NCBI GenBank assembly: GCA_963728845.1
Contig: CAVSLS010000055.1
Span: forward strand, 134,332 to 198,331
Length of the DNA stretch: 64,000 nt
Direction: 5' to 3'
Source: Bog-473 sp963728845
GTDB taxonomy: Bacteria > Actinomycetota > Acidimicrobiia > Acidimicrobiales > RAAP-2
Part shown: piece by piece, positions 35,920 to 45,184 of the stretch
How positions within the stretch are numbered: the stretch's first letter is position 1
Layout of the letters: every line of letters begins with the position of its first letter
Translations under genes and position numbers: made by a program
Notes under the pieces: generated by a model
The model's database searches: none
Told to the model about the DNA's origin: nothing
The model's input: only the letters and a program-made list of their open reading frames with translations

Positions 35920-36451
35920 ACGTCGTCCCCGACTGACCAGCTCGATGGAATCTCGCGACCGGTGAGCAGACATCTACTAGCGACCCCGTACGCCAATGGA
36001 AAGTGGGCGATCGAGCAGCGGTCACAACTACTTGATGTAGTCGGAGCCAGCCTCCCCTTTGAAGCCCTACACCTTCAGAACGAGCTTGCCAATCCGACTC
36101 GGCCTCTTGCGCCGTTGAGCCTCCATGCTTCTCGTTCGTGACCCTTGGTCACATGGACGGAGAAGTTGTAGCCCTTGGGATTTGCTTCACCGGAGTTCAC
36201 TGTAATCACCCGGAGGGTGCTTGTCCCTGTCTCGCATCAGTCGCCGGAACGGTGTGGCGGTTCGGCCTTTGGGCTATGGCTGGGCAATGGCAGATGGGAT
36301 TCCAGCAGAGCGACTGGCTCGTGCGGGATGCTTTGTGCAAGGACAATGAGACAACCTCTACGGACTGCTTTGTCTGCTCCAAACATGCGCTGGGCGATGC
36401 TGCCGTGGGCGGCGTCCTCATCGAGGATGAGCTGTCCTATGCCGGCAAGTA
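35920..36451. other. Gene-free stretch before the ISL3 element
   Basis: No supported gene. On the minus strand, about 36440-36250 reads without a stop (GQLILDEDAAHGSIAQRMFG), which may be a gene relic, but I do not recognise it. Confidence 0.4.
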
Positions 36452-36530
36452 GCGCATATATGGGACTTCGGATTCGCTGGGGGTAACGAGGGTCCGCGAT
36501 CCGCGGTGATCACGCTGCCATCGTCCGGCA

Positions 36531-36716
36531 ATGCCGCGTGCCCGCAAGTTTCCAGCTGATCTCGAGACCGATCCGAAGAAGGTGTTGGAGATGCTCGTCG
36601 GGCTCCCCGAGGTGTCCGTGCTCGGCGTGGACACCAGCGGTCCCGTCGTCCACTTACACGTCGAGAAGTGTGCTCGACCCGTTGGCTGCCCGACGTGCGG
36701 TGTGGTGGCCCAGTTC
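36531..36716 (+). pseudogene. ISL3 transposase N-terminal fragment (copy A)
   Basis: It reads MPRARKFPADLETDPKKVLE, MLVGLPEVSVLGVDTSGPVV and VEKCARPVGCPTCGVVAQ, the N-terminal zinc-finger part of an ISL3 transposase. It stops matching at 36716, where sequence of the opposite orientation begins. Confidence 0.7.
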
Positions 36717-37535
36717 AGGGTTGCCCACTCGATCCCCGCGCAGAACTCGAGCCCTTGGTCATAGAGCCACTGCGCCGGCCCGCTGGAGCGTCGACCAGGG
36801 ACGACATCGAGGAGCTGGCCGGCTCTGACATCCGCGATCGAGGTGGCGAACTCTTGACGGCGATAACGGCCCCGTCGCACGAAGAGCACCTCGTCGAGCC
36901 CGAGCGCACTGACGTCTCCAAAGCGCCCGGGGTGCTCGACCAGCGCCTCGCCATAGCGCACCACGGCGTCGTTGACGGTATGCCAATCACACCCGAGCTC
37001 CTTGGCCACCTCGGCGACGCTCCTCGCGCAGCGTCCCACCTGGGCGGTCACCCAGCGTCCGGCCCGGTCGGTCATCGCCATCCGCGGAGCTGCGATACGC
37101 GGGTCCTGCTCGGTCCAGCTGCCCATCGCACAGTCCGGGTCATCACAGCGCCACCGCCGCTTGTGCCAGTGCAGTCGAGTGGGTTTGCCGAAGGCCGGCA
37201 GATCGATGAGCACCACCTCGCGCCAACCCTCAGACATGGGAGCGGTGCCAGGCAACGATCTGGTCGCGCCAGCGGGCCAGGGTCCGTCCGAGGGAACGCA
37301 CCTCGATGGGGTTGTCACGATCGGCCATGTCGACGATGAGGCGCTCGATCCACTCGCGTGCGGTGGCCTCGTCGCCGTGTGCGTAGAGCTCCCGGACGGC
37401 CTCTTTGGCATGCCAGGTGGTGGCCACCTCTCCGCGAGGGTCTCCGGCCCGCAGCAAGCCAACGAGCTTCTCGCGACCGGAGTCTTCGAGCCGTTCCTCG
37501 GCCTTGGTGAGCAGAACCCGCTCTATCGGATCCGG
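36717..37535 (-). pseudogene. ISL3 transposase middle fragments, inverted
   Basis: On the minus strand two pieces sit side by side. 37535-37231 carries LTKAEERLEDSGREKLVGLL to SLGRTLARWRDQIVAWHRSH, a late part of the protein. 37230-36717 carries GWREVVLIDLPAFGKPTRLH, RRWRCDDPDC, KELGCDWHTVNDAVVRYGEA and DVSALGLDEVLFVRRGRYRR, an early-middle part. The order is the reverse of that in the protein, and the catalytic segment between them is missing. Confidence 0.7.
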
Positions 37536-37539
37536 CGCT

Positions 37540-37692
37540 TCGAACGGCCCGACCGAGGCAGCCAACAACCTGATCAAGCGCGTGAAGCGGGCTGCCTTCG
37601 GGTTCTCGTCGTTTCGCAATTTCCGGGTGCGCGCCCTGCTCTACGCCGGCAAGCCCGACTGGTCACTTCTCGAGACGATCACGCCAGTCTGA
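37540..37692 (+). pseudogene. ISL3 transposase C-terminal fragment
   Basis: It reads SNGPTEAANNLIKRVKRAAF then GFSSFRNFRVRALLYAGKPD and a stop. This is the normal C-terminus of an ISL3 transposase, in the same orientation as the copy A N-terminus. Confidence 0.7.
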
Positions 37693-38058
37693 GGGGGGCG
37701 AGGACACCGCTTCGAGCGGGAACCGCGCCTTCGCCGCGGCCACCCGCTCGTTGAACGCATCGACCCCGACGTCGTCCTCACTGAAGACGTCGATGGGACA
37801 GTCCTCTGCGGGACAGTGCCACCGGCGACGGCGCCAGGTCAGCCGAGAGACCCGTCCGACGGCCGACGAGGGCACCAGATCCTCGAGCTCGGCTCCAGCG
37901 GGTTTGACGGCACCGCCACAACGCGGGCATCGAGGCAGACGCAGCTCGGTCTCGACGAGCACGTCCAACGTGTCGGCGGTGGTGCGAGCCTCGATCACGG
38001 TGACCCCAGGGATCCCGATCAGCGCGGCGAGCATCCCTTCCGGATCCGTCTCCACCAC
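37693..38058 (-). pseudogene. ISL3 transposase N-terminal fragment (copy B)
   Basis: It begins MVETDPEGMLAALIGIPGVT, followed by CPRCGGAVKPAGAELEDLVP and RRRRWHCPAEDC, the zinc-binding N-terminus of a second, different ISL3 transposase. It points inward from the right end. It runs into the C-terminal fragment at about 37690, so it is truncated. Confidence 0.68.
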
Positions 38059-38214
38059 CGGAGGCTACATCAGGGCTTTCATACCCCCTGGAATCCGAAG
38101 CGCCGCATATATGCGCCGATATCGAGCGAGCTCAGATAGCCCAAAACGCCGGGACAGAGCGGGCCTCTTCGGGAAAACACTTTGGGAACGGGAACCGACG
38201 TCGGAAGCGAGTGG

Positions 38215-39075
38215 TCAGGGAGTAGTGGCCCCGTTGGTTCCCGGTCCGAGCGAGCTCACAACGGTGACCACTGATCCTGCTGGGACCCTTGAACCTGGTT
38301 CCGGCGCCACGCGGATGACATGACCCGCGCTGACCGACGACAAATGCACATAGCTGATATTGGCCGCGAGGCTTTCGCCGCTCAGCTGGCCCATCGCAGT
38401 TGGCAGGTACGATCCGATGACGTTCGGAACGGTCTCGACCGTCGAGGGACAGGCAATGGTGCTAGTCGTCACCCGGTCGTCTGCGGCCTGTGCGAAGGTA
38501 GTGATGGGTATGCAGGGCTGTGAGGCGGGAGATCTTCCGATAGCGACGAAGCCGACTCCTGGATACATATGACCAACAAGAGTCTTAAGGTTGCTCGCAT
38601 AGACTGGGGCGACGCTTCCGATCTTGGAACCAAGCGGATCATTTGCCAGCGGGGGAACCAGATACGCCCTCGGGATGTAGCCCACGATCTTGCCGTCTCG
38701 CCCCAGGGCGCTGATGAAGTCGGGGACATTCTTGGAATCGATGGTGCCGTTGGTCGATGAAGGGATCGTGCCTTTGGTCAGGTCAACCGTTGTACCGCTC
38801 GGGTGGCTGGGCCCGGAGGCGTTAAGGACAATGACGAGCGTTGCGACCAGTCCGATCACAGTCCCGCAAACAGCGAGACTTCTCCAGGACCATCGCCACG
38901 ATCGGACTCGCTGAACCAAGGCCGCCGCGACGAGACCCGAGGCCATTCTGAACTTTGAGAACTCGCTCTTTGAAGAGAGCTCTGCCACCAGATCTCGGAC
39001 CTCGTCGCCGTACCGGTCCCGCCAGCCGCGGGGGTACAGGCGAAGGATCCGATCGGCAAACGAATGACGGATCAT
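38215..39075 (-). CDS. Single-pass membrane protein with a PASTA domain
   Basis: This 286-residue protein has a cytoplasmic N-terminus (SFADRILRLYPRGWRDRYGD, a permease-prefix-like start), one membrane helix (SLAVCGTVIGLVATLVIVLN, about residues 74-93), and an extracellular part. It ends in a PASTA repeat: VPNVIGSYLPTAMGQLSGES ... VIRVAPEPGSRVPAGSVVTV. PASTA domains bind peptidoglycan fragments or beta-lactams. The ATG overlaps the stop of the PadR gene (ATGA), so a regulator and its target membrane protein are made together. There is no kinase domain, unlike PknB-type PASTA proteins. Confidence 0.8.
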   Translation of the reverse strand: MIRHSFADRILRLYPRGWRDRYGDEVRDLVAELSSKSEFSKFRMASGLVAAALVQRVRSWRWSWRSLAVCGTVIGLVATLVIVLNASGPSHPSGTTVDLTKGTIPSSTNGTIDSKNVPDFISALGRDGKIVGYIPRAYLVPPLANDPLGSKIGSVAPVYASNLKTLVGHMYPGVGFVAIGRSPASQPCIPITTFAQAADDRVTTSTIACPSTVETVPNVIGSYLPTAMGQLSGESLAANISYVHLSSVSAGHVIRVAPEPGSRVPAGSVVTVVSSLGPGTNGATTP

Positions 39076-39386
39076 GTCGCACCTGCAAGGCGTTTCAGAC
39101 CAAGCTTGGCAATCCGGGCCGATTCGGACAACCGTTCTCCCAAAATCGCCGAGCCTTGTGACGTGATGCAATAGGGATGGCGGCGATTTTGAGCGGGGAG
39201 AGCTTTGATGAGGCCCGCCTCCTCAAGTTTCGACAAGCAACCGTAGAGAGTTCCTGGTCCCATTTTGACGCCCGAGAACTCTTCGATGTCCTTGAGCAGC
39301 GCATAACCATGCTTGGCGCCACTCGCCAGACTCGTCAACACGAGCACGCTTCGGTCAGACGAACCTCGAATGCCTTCGCTGCTCAT
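39072..39386 (-). CDS. PadR-family transcriptional regulator
   Basis: This 104-residue winged-helix protein starts MSSEGIRGSSDRSVLVLTSL with GGAGG six bases upstream. The core KHGYALLKDIEEFSGVKMGP, GTLYGCLSKLEEAGLIKALP is the PadR DNA-binding domain, and the dimerising C-terminal helix follows. PadR repressors often respond to phenolics or drugs and control their own operon. Here the operon is this gene plus the coupled PASTA membrane protein. Confidence 0.88.
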   Translation of the reverse strand: MSSEGIRGSSDRSVLVLTSLASGAKHGYALLKDIEEFSGVKMGPGTLYGCLSKLEEAGLIKALPAQNRRHPYCITSQGSAILGERLSESARIAKLGLKRLAGAT

Positions 39387-39415
39387 GCTGGCCTCCAATC
39401 CTGATGCCTCCATCA

Positions 39416-39443
39416 AGGATACATCGGAAAGTGTAAGAGTCAA
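39416..39443 (-). promoter_or_regulatory. Promoter of the PadR-PASTA operon
   Basis: On the minus strand TTGACT (39443-39438) and TATCCT (39421-39416) stand 16 bases apart, a near-consensus housekeeping promoter 30 bases upstream of the PadR start codon. Confidence 0.6.
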
Positions 39444-39579
39444 GGGCTGGCACCCACGAGGGTGTTCCCATACGCCGTCAGATCCGTGAGCACAACGGCA
39501 CGAGTTAGGACAGCACCACCCCGGTAGCTTCGCTCGCTCGTCACGTTCGGCGAGGAGGTGGGTCTACTCCTCGACCGAC

Positions 39580-39666
39580 GAAGCCGCCATCGCGGTCCTC
39601 GTCGGGCCCTCCAGGCGCCTGTGCCACACCGTCGAGCGTCACGAACTTGGTGACGATGAGCTTGCC
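39580..39666 (-). pseudogene. Fragment of a dihydrofolate-reductase-like (RibD-type) protein
   Basis: GKLIVTKFVTLDGVAQAPGG followed by PDEDRDGGF is the N-terminus of the small DHFR-fold/RibD C-terminal family. It has no start codon in place and ends within about 30 residues, so only a relic remains. The surrounding 39667-39960 shows no gene. Confidence 0.55.
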
Positions 39667-39960
39667 CCTAGTGCGCTCCTTGTTTGGTAGCGGTGCGTCC
39701 CTGTGTGAAGACGGCGCCGTCGTGCCGGACTCACAATGTAGGCGGTGCTCGATCCTCCGCCTGGTACCCCGTCTCACACGACCAAGCTGGCGCTTCGGTA
39801 CTGCCCCAGATCGCCGACTCAGGCGCATCTGAAACCTGGAGCAGTCGGGCTGCCATATCGATGGTGACAGGCCGCCAGCAGCCCGACACTCGGGAGGGTC
39901 AGATTTAAGGTTCGATCCTGCCTGCCCCGTGCGCCGACGAGGGGTGGCGTTCTTCGTCGG

Positions 39961-40320
39961 TCAACCAAAGGCACCCAACAGGCTTTCGGCTGAACCGAGC
40001 TCAACCTCGCTCGGTTCCGAGGTGAAGTCGTGTTCGGTCTTGACCTCGTACATACAACGCAGCCTCGTTGATTCGATGACCGTACTGATCCGATCGTGCC
40101 TCACAGCCTCCGGAGCCGCAAGAGTGGCAAGGCCCTGTTTCAACTCATCGACGGTCACCGCGACAAAGCCGATCGAAATTACGTCCCGAGGATCATCGAG
40201 ACTTTGAGCGTTGAAGATACGCGTCGGTACCCCGAAGCCCTGGTCTGCCTCCCACTCGTTGACGAAGTCCTGGAACGTGCATCCTTCCTTGAGATGCCTT
40301 ACAAACACGCTAACGATCAT
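39961..40320 (-). CDS. Conserved small protein, unknown function
   Basis: This 119-residue protein starts MIVSVFVRHLKEGCTFQDFV. It continues with EWEADQGFGVPTRIFNAQSL, DDPRDVISIGFVAVTVDELK and ESTRLRCMYEVKTEHDFT. AGGTGAG lies five bases before the ATG. The strand-helix alternation suggests a dimeric alpha-beta barrel like the two ABM-like proteins on the island. No catalytic motif or named family is recognised. Confidence 0.62.
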   Translation of the reverse strand: MIVSVFVRHLKEGCTFQDFVNEWEADQGFGVPTRIFNAQSLDDPRDVISIGFVAVTVDELKQGLATLAAPEAVRHDRISTVIESTRLRCMYEVKTEHDFTSEPSEVELGSAESLLGAFG

Positions 40321-40787
40321 GAACTCTCACCTCATCCGGGATAGGGATGTCATAGGTGTTCCATTATGTCCAGCGGTTCACGGCCCCCGCATTGTTCTCG
40401 AACGCCGGATAGCGGCGCAGTCTCGTTCACTCCGGCCGCATGAGGGCGAATTGCCGAGGACACCGCTCGCTTCCGCTCACGAGAGGTAGCACGCCTCGTC
40501 ACTGTCCCCTTCTTGTTTCGGGCCAGGTCTCGACTGGTTTGTCGCGTGGACCGTTACTGCTTGCTGACGTGTTCCCTACCGAACCGGTTGACCAAGCCGA
40601 AACGGGGACCTCTAACGTCTCTGTCGAGGATGAAGCTCTGAGACCTCGATCAGCGCATCGATCCATCCAACCGCACCAATGGACCAAAACTGCAGAACCG
40701 GACACCTTCGGTCGAGTGAATAGCACCACTCAAAAACTCTGTCAGCCGAGGTGCTCCAGTCCTCCGGGTAGGCAGCACCCGCGGTTG
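40321..40787. other. Gene-free stretch
   Basis: Open frames on both strands here lack family character, ribosome sites and consistent codon use. No repeat or hairpin stands out. Confidence 0.45.
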
Positions 40788-41234
40788 TTAGAGTTTGGTC
40801 ACGATCACGCTGCACGGCGCATTGCGGACGACATGATCGGAGACTGAGCCAAGGAGAGCGCGCTTGAGCCTTCCTCTGCCCCTAGAGCCAACCACGATTG
40901 CTCGAGCAGACAGATCGGTTGCGAGTCGACAGATCGCCACGCCCGGGTCACCTCCAAGGATATGAACTTCGGCTCCCATGAGTGCGAGCTCGCTCTGAGC
41001 GTTGGTGATCGCGGATCTAGCGGTGTCGCGAGCACGCGCGAGCAGGTCGTCGTATTGCTTGGGAGTCAGTTCGGGTCCAGCGTGCCCAGATCCCGCGAGC
41101 GATGCCTCGTCGGGTCCGTCCATCACCGTGACCAGAACAAATTCGTGATCGCGGCCAAGCAAATCGAGACCAGCTGATATTGCCCCCAATGCCTCATCAG
41201 ATCCATCGGTGCACAGCAGGATTGGGGATCCCAT
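40788..41234 (-). CDS. Universal stress protein (UspA family)
   Basis: This 148-residue single-domain Usp starts MGSPILLCTDGSDEALGAIS. The ATP-binding loop GSRGRGRLKRALLGSVSDHV fits the GxxGx9G(S/T) rule exactly (about residues 118-137), and the last strand is NAPCSVIVTKL. ATP-binding Usps support survival in stasis or hypoxia in Actinobacteria. It stands alone, with gene-free DNA on both sides. Confidence 0.92.
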   Translation of the reverse strand: MGSPILLCTDGSDEALGAISAGLDLLGRDHEFVLVTVMDGPDEASLAGSGHAGPELTPKQYDDLLARARDTARSAITNAQSELALMGAEVHILGGDPGVAICRLATDLSARAIVVGSRGRGRLKRALLGSVSDHVVRNAPCSVIVTKL

Positions 41235-41616
41235 GGGCCCACCGTAGCCACTTTGATCCGCTACTCACCTGTGCCAGGCCGAGACCCGCCGCGTGGACCC
41301 TCAAGCATTAGCCGGGTAACCCGATCGCTGCCGAGAGGAGGCGTGCGACAAGGCATGATCGTGGTTGCAGATGACTTGTGGCACCGCCAGCCCTTTCCGA
41401 CCTTTCGACCGGGACCAGATGTCGAGGACTGGTCGGGCACGCTGAAGGTTCGTGACGCCCGCTCGAGCAGGTGCCGACACCCCTCTTCGGTGGGTGTGCC
41501 CGTGCCTCAGAACGCCGCGTCGGTGAGACAGTCGGGACGTCAGGACACTCGACATCGGGGTCATAGACACGCTGCTCCGTCCGCCCACCTCGAGCGCCAG
41601 GTTCAAAGAGTGAAGG
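41235..41616. other. Gene-free stretch
   Basis: No supported gene. It contains the upstream region of the minus-strand uspA-like gene. I see no clear promoter hexamers. Confidence 0.45.
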
Positions 41617-41970
41617 TCAGGACCTTGACCTGATCACCGAGCCAATGTCCAGTAGATCGACGATGGAGCGCTCGGTCTCGGAGAGGGCTGCGAATTCGAT
41701 TCCTACCCTCACGATTCCATCTGGGCCGGCCTTAGCATTTCGCACCTCACCCCTGAGCGTCACTTCGATGGAAGCACCTACCGGAAGACGAACGGAGACA
41801 CGACGACCCACGAGATCGGTCGAACCAGGGTGGCGAAGGTCCAACCCCACACCGAGACTCGAGAAGTCGAAAATCCCGCAGTCCCGCCATAGGTGGGAGG
41901 GTTCGCCCTCGACATGGCAAGAGCCCATCCGAACGGTGGAATTGCGTTGTGCCCGTCGGCGATTCTCCAC
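41617..41970 (-). CDS. PilZ-domain protein (cyclic-di-GMP binding)
   Basis: This 117-residue protein is a stand-alone PilZ domain. The RxxxR motif is in ENRRRAQRNS at the very start and the (D/N)xSxxG motif is DFSSLGVGLDL (about residue 35). The barrel strands RRVSVRLPVGASIEVTLRGE and GIVRVGIEFAALSETERSIV follow. Both cyclic-di-GMP motifs are intact. GTG 41970 has GGAGGAT upstream; the nearby ATG at 41977 is out of frame. It presumably relays cyclic-di-GMP to a motility, exopolysaccharide or envelope target that is not visible here. Confidence 0.85.
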   Translation of the reverse strand: MENRRRAQRNSTVRMGSCHVEGEPSHLWRDCGIFDFSSLGVGLDLRHPGSTDLVGRRVSVRLPVGASIEVTLRGEVRNAKAGPDGIVRVGIEFAALSETERSIVDLLDIGSVIRSRS

Positions 41971-42225
41971 GGTCCATCCTCCAGATACGGAGCAGCGTCA
42001 GTTGTCGGGCGCGGCCCGCCCGTCGATCAATGTCGACCAAAGCGCCGGTCGACTTGACCACATCCGCACGGTTCAGGGCTTCTGAGTGGCCTGGGTTAGG
42101 AAATGAGCGCTTCAGCCCGTCGTCGGGTGCCACGAGGTGAGCCGACCACATTCTGAAGAGTCCAGCACAGCGGCCTTTGCTAGGTTACCTCTCCCGATAG
42201 CCGAGCCTGGGAGACGAATCAGGTT

Positions 42226-44454
42226 ATGGCAGTTCAAGTGGACGCTGGCAGCATCGAATCGGCAACCTCGGCGCCTGCCCGTGAAAGCTCGACACGCAAG
42301 CGGCTCGGGCGCTGTTGGCCCGGTGTGGTCTGTTGTGCGCTGTACGTGGTTCTCGCCATGGCGATGTATGGCCACTTCGGTTCGCTTGGTCCGGGCCACA
42401 TGACCGGAGACCTTTCTCCGGACGCAATCGAGCAGGTTTGGTGGCTCGCGTGGACCGCATTTGCTCTCCCTCACGGCCACAGCGTCTTTTTCACCCCGTG
42501 GCAGAACTATCCAGCGGGTCAGAACTTCGGGGTGAATGCCTCCATGTTGGCCCTCGGTGTGCTCTTCATGCCGATTACCAAGTTGTTCGGCCCGGTCGTC
42601 ACCTGGAACATCGCGCTCCGTCTCGCCGTTGCCCTCTCAGCAAGTTCGATGTGCTTCGTGCTCCGCCGCTGGACGACGTGGTGGCCTGCCGCCTTCGTCG
42701 GAGGACTGCTCTACGGCTTTTCCGCCTATATGGCGTACAACGGCGGCAATTACCTGTTTCTTATTTTCGTGCCGCTGCCCCCCGTGATCTTCCTTCTCCT
42801 CCACGAGATCTTGGTGCGCCAGCAGTGGCGGCCGGGAAGAACCGGGGCCCTCCTCGGAGTGGTGTGTGCCCTCCAGTTCTTCATCTGGTCCGAGGTCCTT
42901 GCCTCGACGGTCGTCATGGGCGCCATCGCGGTCGTTCTCTTCCTCCTCGTGAGTCGCCACCAGCTGGCCGAGCGCCGGCACTACGCAGTGGCCGCCTTCG
43001 CCTACAGCCTCGGTGTGGGCGCCCTGCTGCTCTTCCTGCCCGTGGTCTTCACATTTGCCGGCCCCCAAAGCGTCAAGGGACCGCCGGTTTCAGCGAGCAC
43101 CGTGAACCTGTTGTTTCCGAGCGACCTGCTCGGCTCGATCGTACCGAGCTCCCAATGGCTCAGTACGAACCAGCTGACGGCCATAGCAAGCCAACGGTTC
43201 GCGTTCGCGTCGGACCTCTATCTCGGCGTACCCCTGGTGGTCGTCCTGGCGTCGTTCGCGGTATTCCTCCGCAAACGACGGACGATCCTCTTCGCGGGGA
43301 CCCTCGCGCTCATCGCCTTTGTCCTGTCGCTGGGTCCCCGTCTGCGCGTCGACGGGCACGACACATCGATCAGTCTCCCTTTCTTGGTGTTCGAGCACCT
43401 CCCCCTTGTCAAAGGCTTTGACCCGGGTCGGTTCTCGCTCTACACCGCATTGTTCGCAGCGGCGATGTTCGCCATCGGACTCGACGAGCTCCGGCGACGG
43501 ATGATGCGATCACGTCGTCCCCCATGGCTGTCCCCGCGATGGAGGCGTGTTGCCACGGTGGGAGCGTTGGCAGCTCTCACCGCAGTCGTGGTGATCCCGT
43601 TGGCACCCCGCCACACGCAGCAGACGACCCCGACGAATGTTCCGTCCCTTTTCACGTCGGCAGCCGTTGCGGCCATTCCGGCTGGGAGCGTGGTCCTTGT
43701 CTATCCCTACCCTGACTCCTCAGGTGGAGCGTACTTCTCGCACGGCATCATGCTCGATCAAGCCGTGGCCGGCATGCCCTTCAAGCTGATCGGAGGCTGG
43801 GGCTGGTTCCCGTCGTCGACAGGCACCCAGGGCACGACCAGTCCCTCCTTCCTGAAGCCCGAGTCTGTTCAGGCCATCTTCGACGCCGCGTTCCTCGGCG
43901 ACGCCACGGCACAAATGGAGCCCCTCTCAAAGAGGAACGTCACGGCCCTCCGTGTGTTTCTTCGCAAATATGATGTCCAGACGGTCATCGTCTCGCCGAG
44001 TGGCGGATACCCCGCGGCCGTCATCAGCTATGTCAGCGCCGCGATCGGTTCCCCGGTCAAGTCTGGTGGCGTGACGGCCTGGTTCCATGTCAAAGAGCGT
44101 CTTCGTGTTGACCAGGTCCACGTCGCCCCCTTGGCGGGTGGCAATGGTGAATCCTTTCTGATGCCGGTCACCGACGTGCTCACACCTGCGAACGGCGCCA
44201 AGTTGTCGGGCCCTACGTTTCTTGTTGCCACGGCGACGAGCTACTTCAGCGTCACCAAGGTCGAGTTCTACCTTACGGGCGGCTCACAACACGACACGCT
44301 GATCGGTACGGGCAGGCCAACCAGCCATGGATGGATCACAGGGTGGAACACGACCACCGTGGCCAACGGCACGTACACCCTTCAGAGCGTTGCCTACGGC
44401 GCTGGCGGGATCAGCGGGACGAGTGCCAGTGTTTCCATCACCGTCTCAAACTGA
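42226..44454 (+). CDS. Polytopic membrane protein (GT-C glycosyltransferase-like) with Ig-like C-terminus
   Basis: This 742-residue protein has about 11 membrane helices in residues 30-470, starting PGVVCCALYVVLAMAMYGHF. A roughly 180-residue extracytoplasmic part (PAGSVVLVYPYPDSSGGAYF) and a C-terminal Ig-like domain follow (LSGPTFLVATATSYFSVTKV to TYTLQSVAYGAGGISGTSAS). The first loop after helix 1 carries acidic residues (HMTGDLSPDAIEQVWWLAWT), as in GT-C enzymes that use polyprenyl-linked sugars. No signature proves the activity. It is a single gene; the strong frame and codon bias support it. Confidence 0.75.
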   Translation: MAVQVDAGSIESATSAPARESSTRKRLGRCWPGVVCCALYVVLAMAMYGHFGSLGPGHMTGDLSPDAIEQVWWLAWTAFALPHGHSVFFTPWQNYPAGQNFGVNASMLALGVLFMPITKLFGPVVTWNIALRLAVALSASSMCFVLRRWTTWWPAAFVGGLLYGFSAYMAYNGGNYLFLIFVPLPPVIFLLLHEILVRQQWRPGRTGALLGVVCALQFFIWSEVLASTVVMGAIAVVLFLLVSRHQLAERRHYAVAAFAYSLGVGALLLFLPVVFTFAGPQSVKGPPVSASTVNLLFPSDLLGSIVPSSQWLSTNQLTAIASQRFAFASDLYLGVPLVVVLASFAVFLRKRRTILFAGTLALIAFVLSLGPRLRVDGHDTSISLPFLVFEHLPLVKGFDPGRFSLYTALFAAAMFAIGLDELRRRMMRSRRPPWLSPRWRRVATVGALAALTAVVVIPLAPRHTQQTTPTNVPSLFTSAAVAAIPAGSVVLVYPYPDSSGGAYFSHGIMLDQAVAGMPFKLIGGWGWFPSSTGTQGTTSPSFLKPESVQAIFDAAFLGDATAQMEPLSKRNVTALRVFLRKYDVQTVIVSPSGGYPAAVISYVSAAIGSPVKSGGVTAWFHVKERLRVDQVHVAPLAGGNGESFLMPVTDVLTPANGAKLSGPTFLVATATSYFSVTKVEFYLTGGSQHDTLIGTGRPTSHGWITGWNTTTVANGTYTLQSVAYGAGGISGTSASVSITVSN

Positions 44455-44729
44455 CGACTACGTCTGCAAGTCACCGGGATCACGACCGCGTCGATGAGCG
44501 CAATCCGTATCGTCTCGGGAGCCCACGGGTTGGCGCCTTCTCCTTGCTCCCAGATAGGTGACGGTTGGGTAGCCCGGCGGTGGGCCCTCTCGAGACCGGT
44601 GGTCAGGGCAACAATGAGCCCCGACAGCCCCTCTGCAACGACACGATCTCTCTGAAACCCGGAGGAACCGTCACCTGAAGATCCGAAAGGTTGGCCTGGT
44701 CGGTCTGAGAAACGAGTACTGGTCAAACG

Positions 44730-44999
44730 TCACAGACAGCAGGTTCGCACCTCACCGAGGGACGGATCGAAGCTCTCTCTCCGCCGGAATGCCACGGCAA
44801 ACGTTTCGACAGCAAGGTCGTCCGCGAGTGCACTTCCGACTCTCCGAGCGAGAAAACGGTGGAGAGACTGAAAGTTTGCTGTGAAGGCAACCTCGAACGA
44901 CCGGGATCCTGAAGCGAGCTCCCCTGTGGCGCTGCGATGTCCGTCTGGTCTTCTCGCTCCATGCTGTGTTCTTGTCTGAGAATCTCTTGACCGTTGCAC
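44730..44999 (-). pseudogene. Truncated sigma-70-like (ECF) factor, region 2 only
   Basis: SFEVAFTANFQSLHRFLARR, VGSALADDLAVETFAVAFRR and RESFDPSLGEVRT match region 2 of actinobacterial ECF-type sigma factors. The frame then ends CCL and stop where the family continues WL(Y/F)GIA. No region 4 is found downstream. It could be a real truncation or a frameshift followed by decay. Confidence 0.5.
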
Positions 45000-45184
45000 G
45001 AAGATGCTGGCAGGCGTCCCCCGGCTGCATGCTCGGCGTTGATGACTTCCGGTTGTCGCCTCTACGACGACCGGTACTTCGAGACCGGAACGAGGAGTTG
45101 AGAGACCCAGGACTTACGGAGTTCGATCACTACACCGGCCAGCGGCCGGCTTCGAAAGTGCCCGTGGTCGCCGTGAGTGGGCGC

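Larger units (their letters stand above)
36452..38117. mobile_element. ISL3-family element, internally scrambled
   Basis: The left end (GCGCATATATGGGACTTCGG, continuing ATTCG) and the inverted right end (GCGCATATATGCGGCGCTTC, continuing GGATTC) form imperfect terminal inverted repeats 1.67 kb apart. Between them lie pieces of at least two ISL3 transposases on both strands in the wrong order. No target-site duplication is visible. Confidence 0.6.

Noticed and set aside
36138..36452. A 104-codon plus-strand frame before the ISL3 element
   Set aside because: It has no ribosome site, family pattern or codon bias, and it runs into the IS left end.
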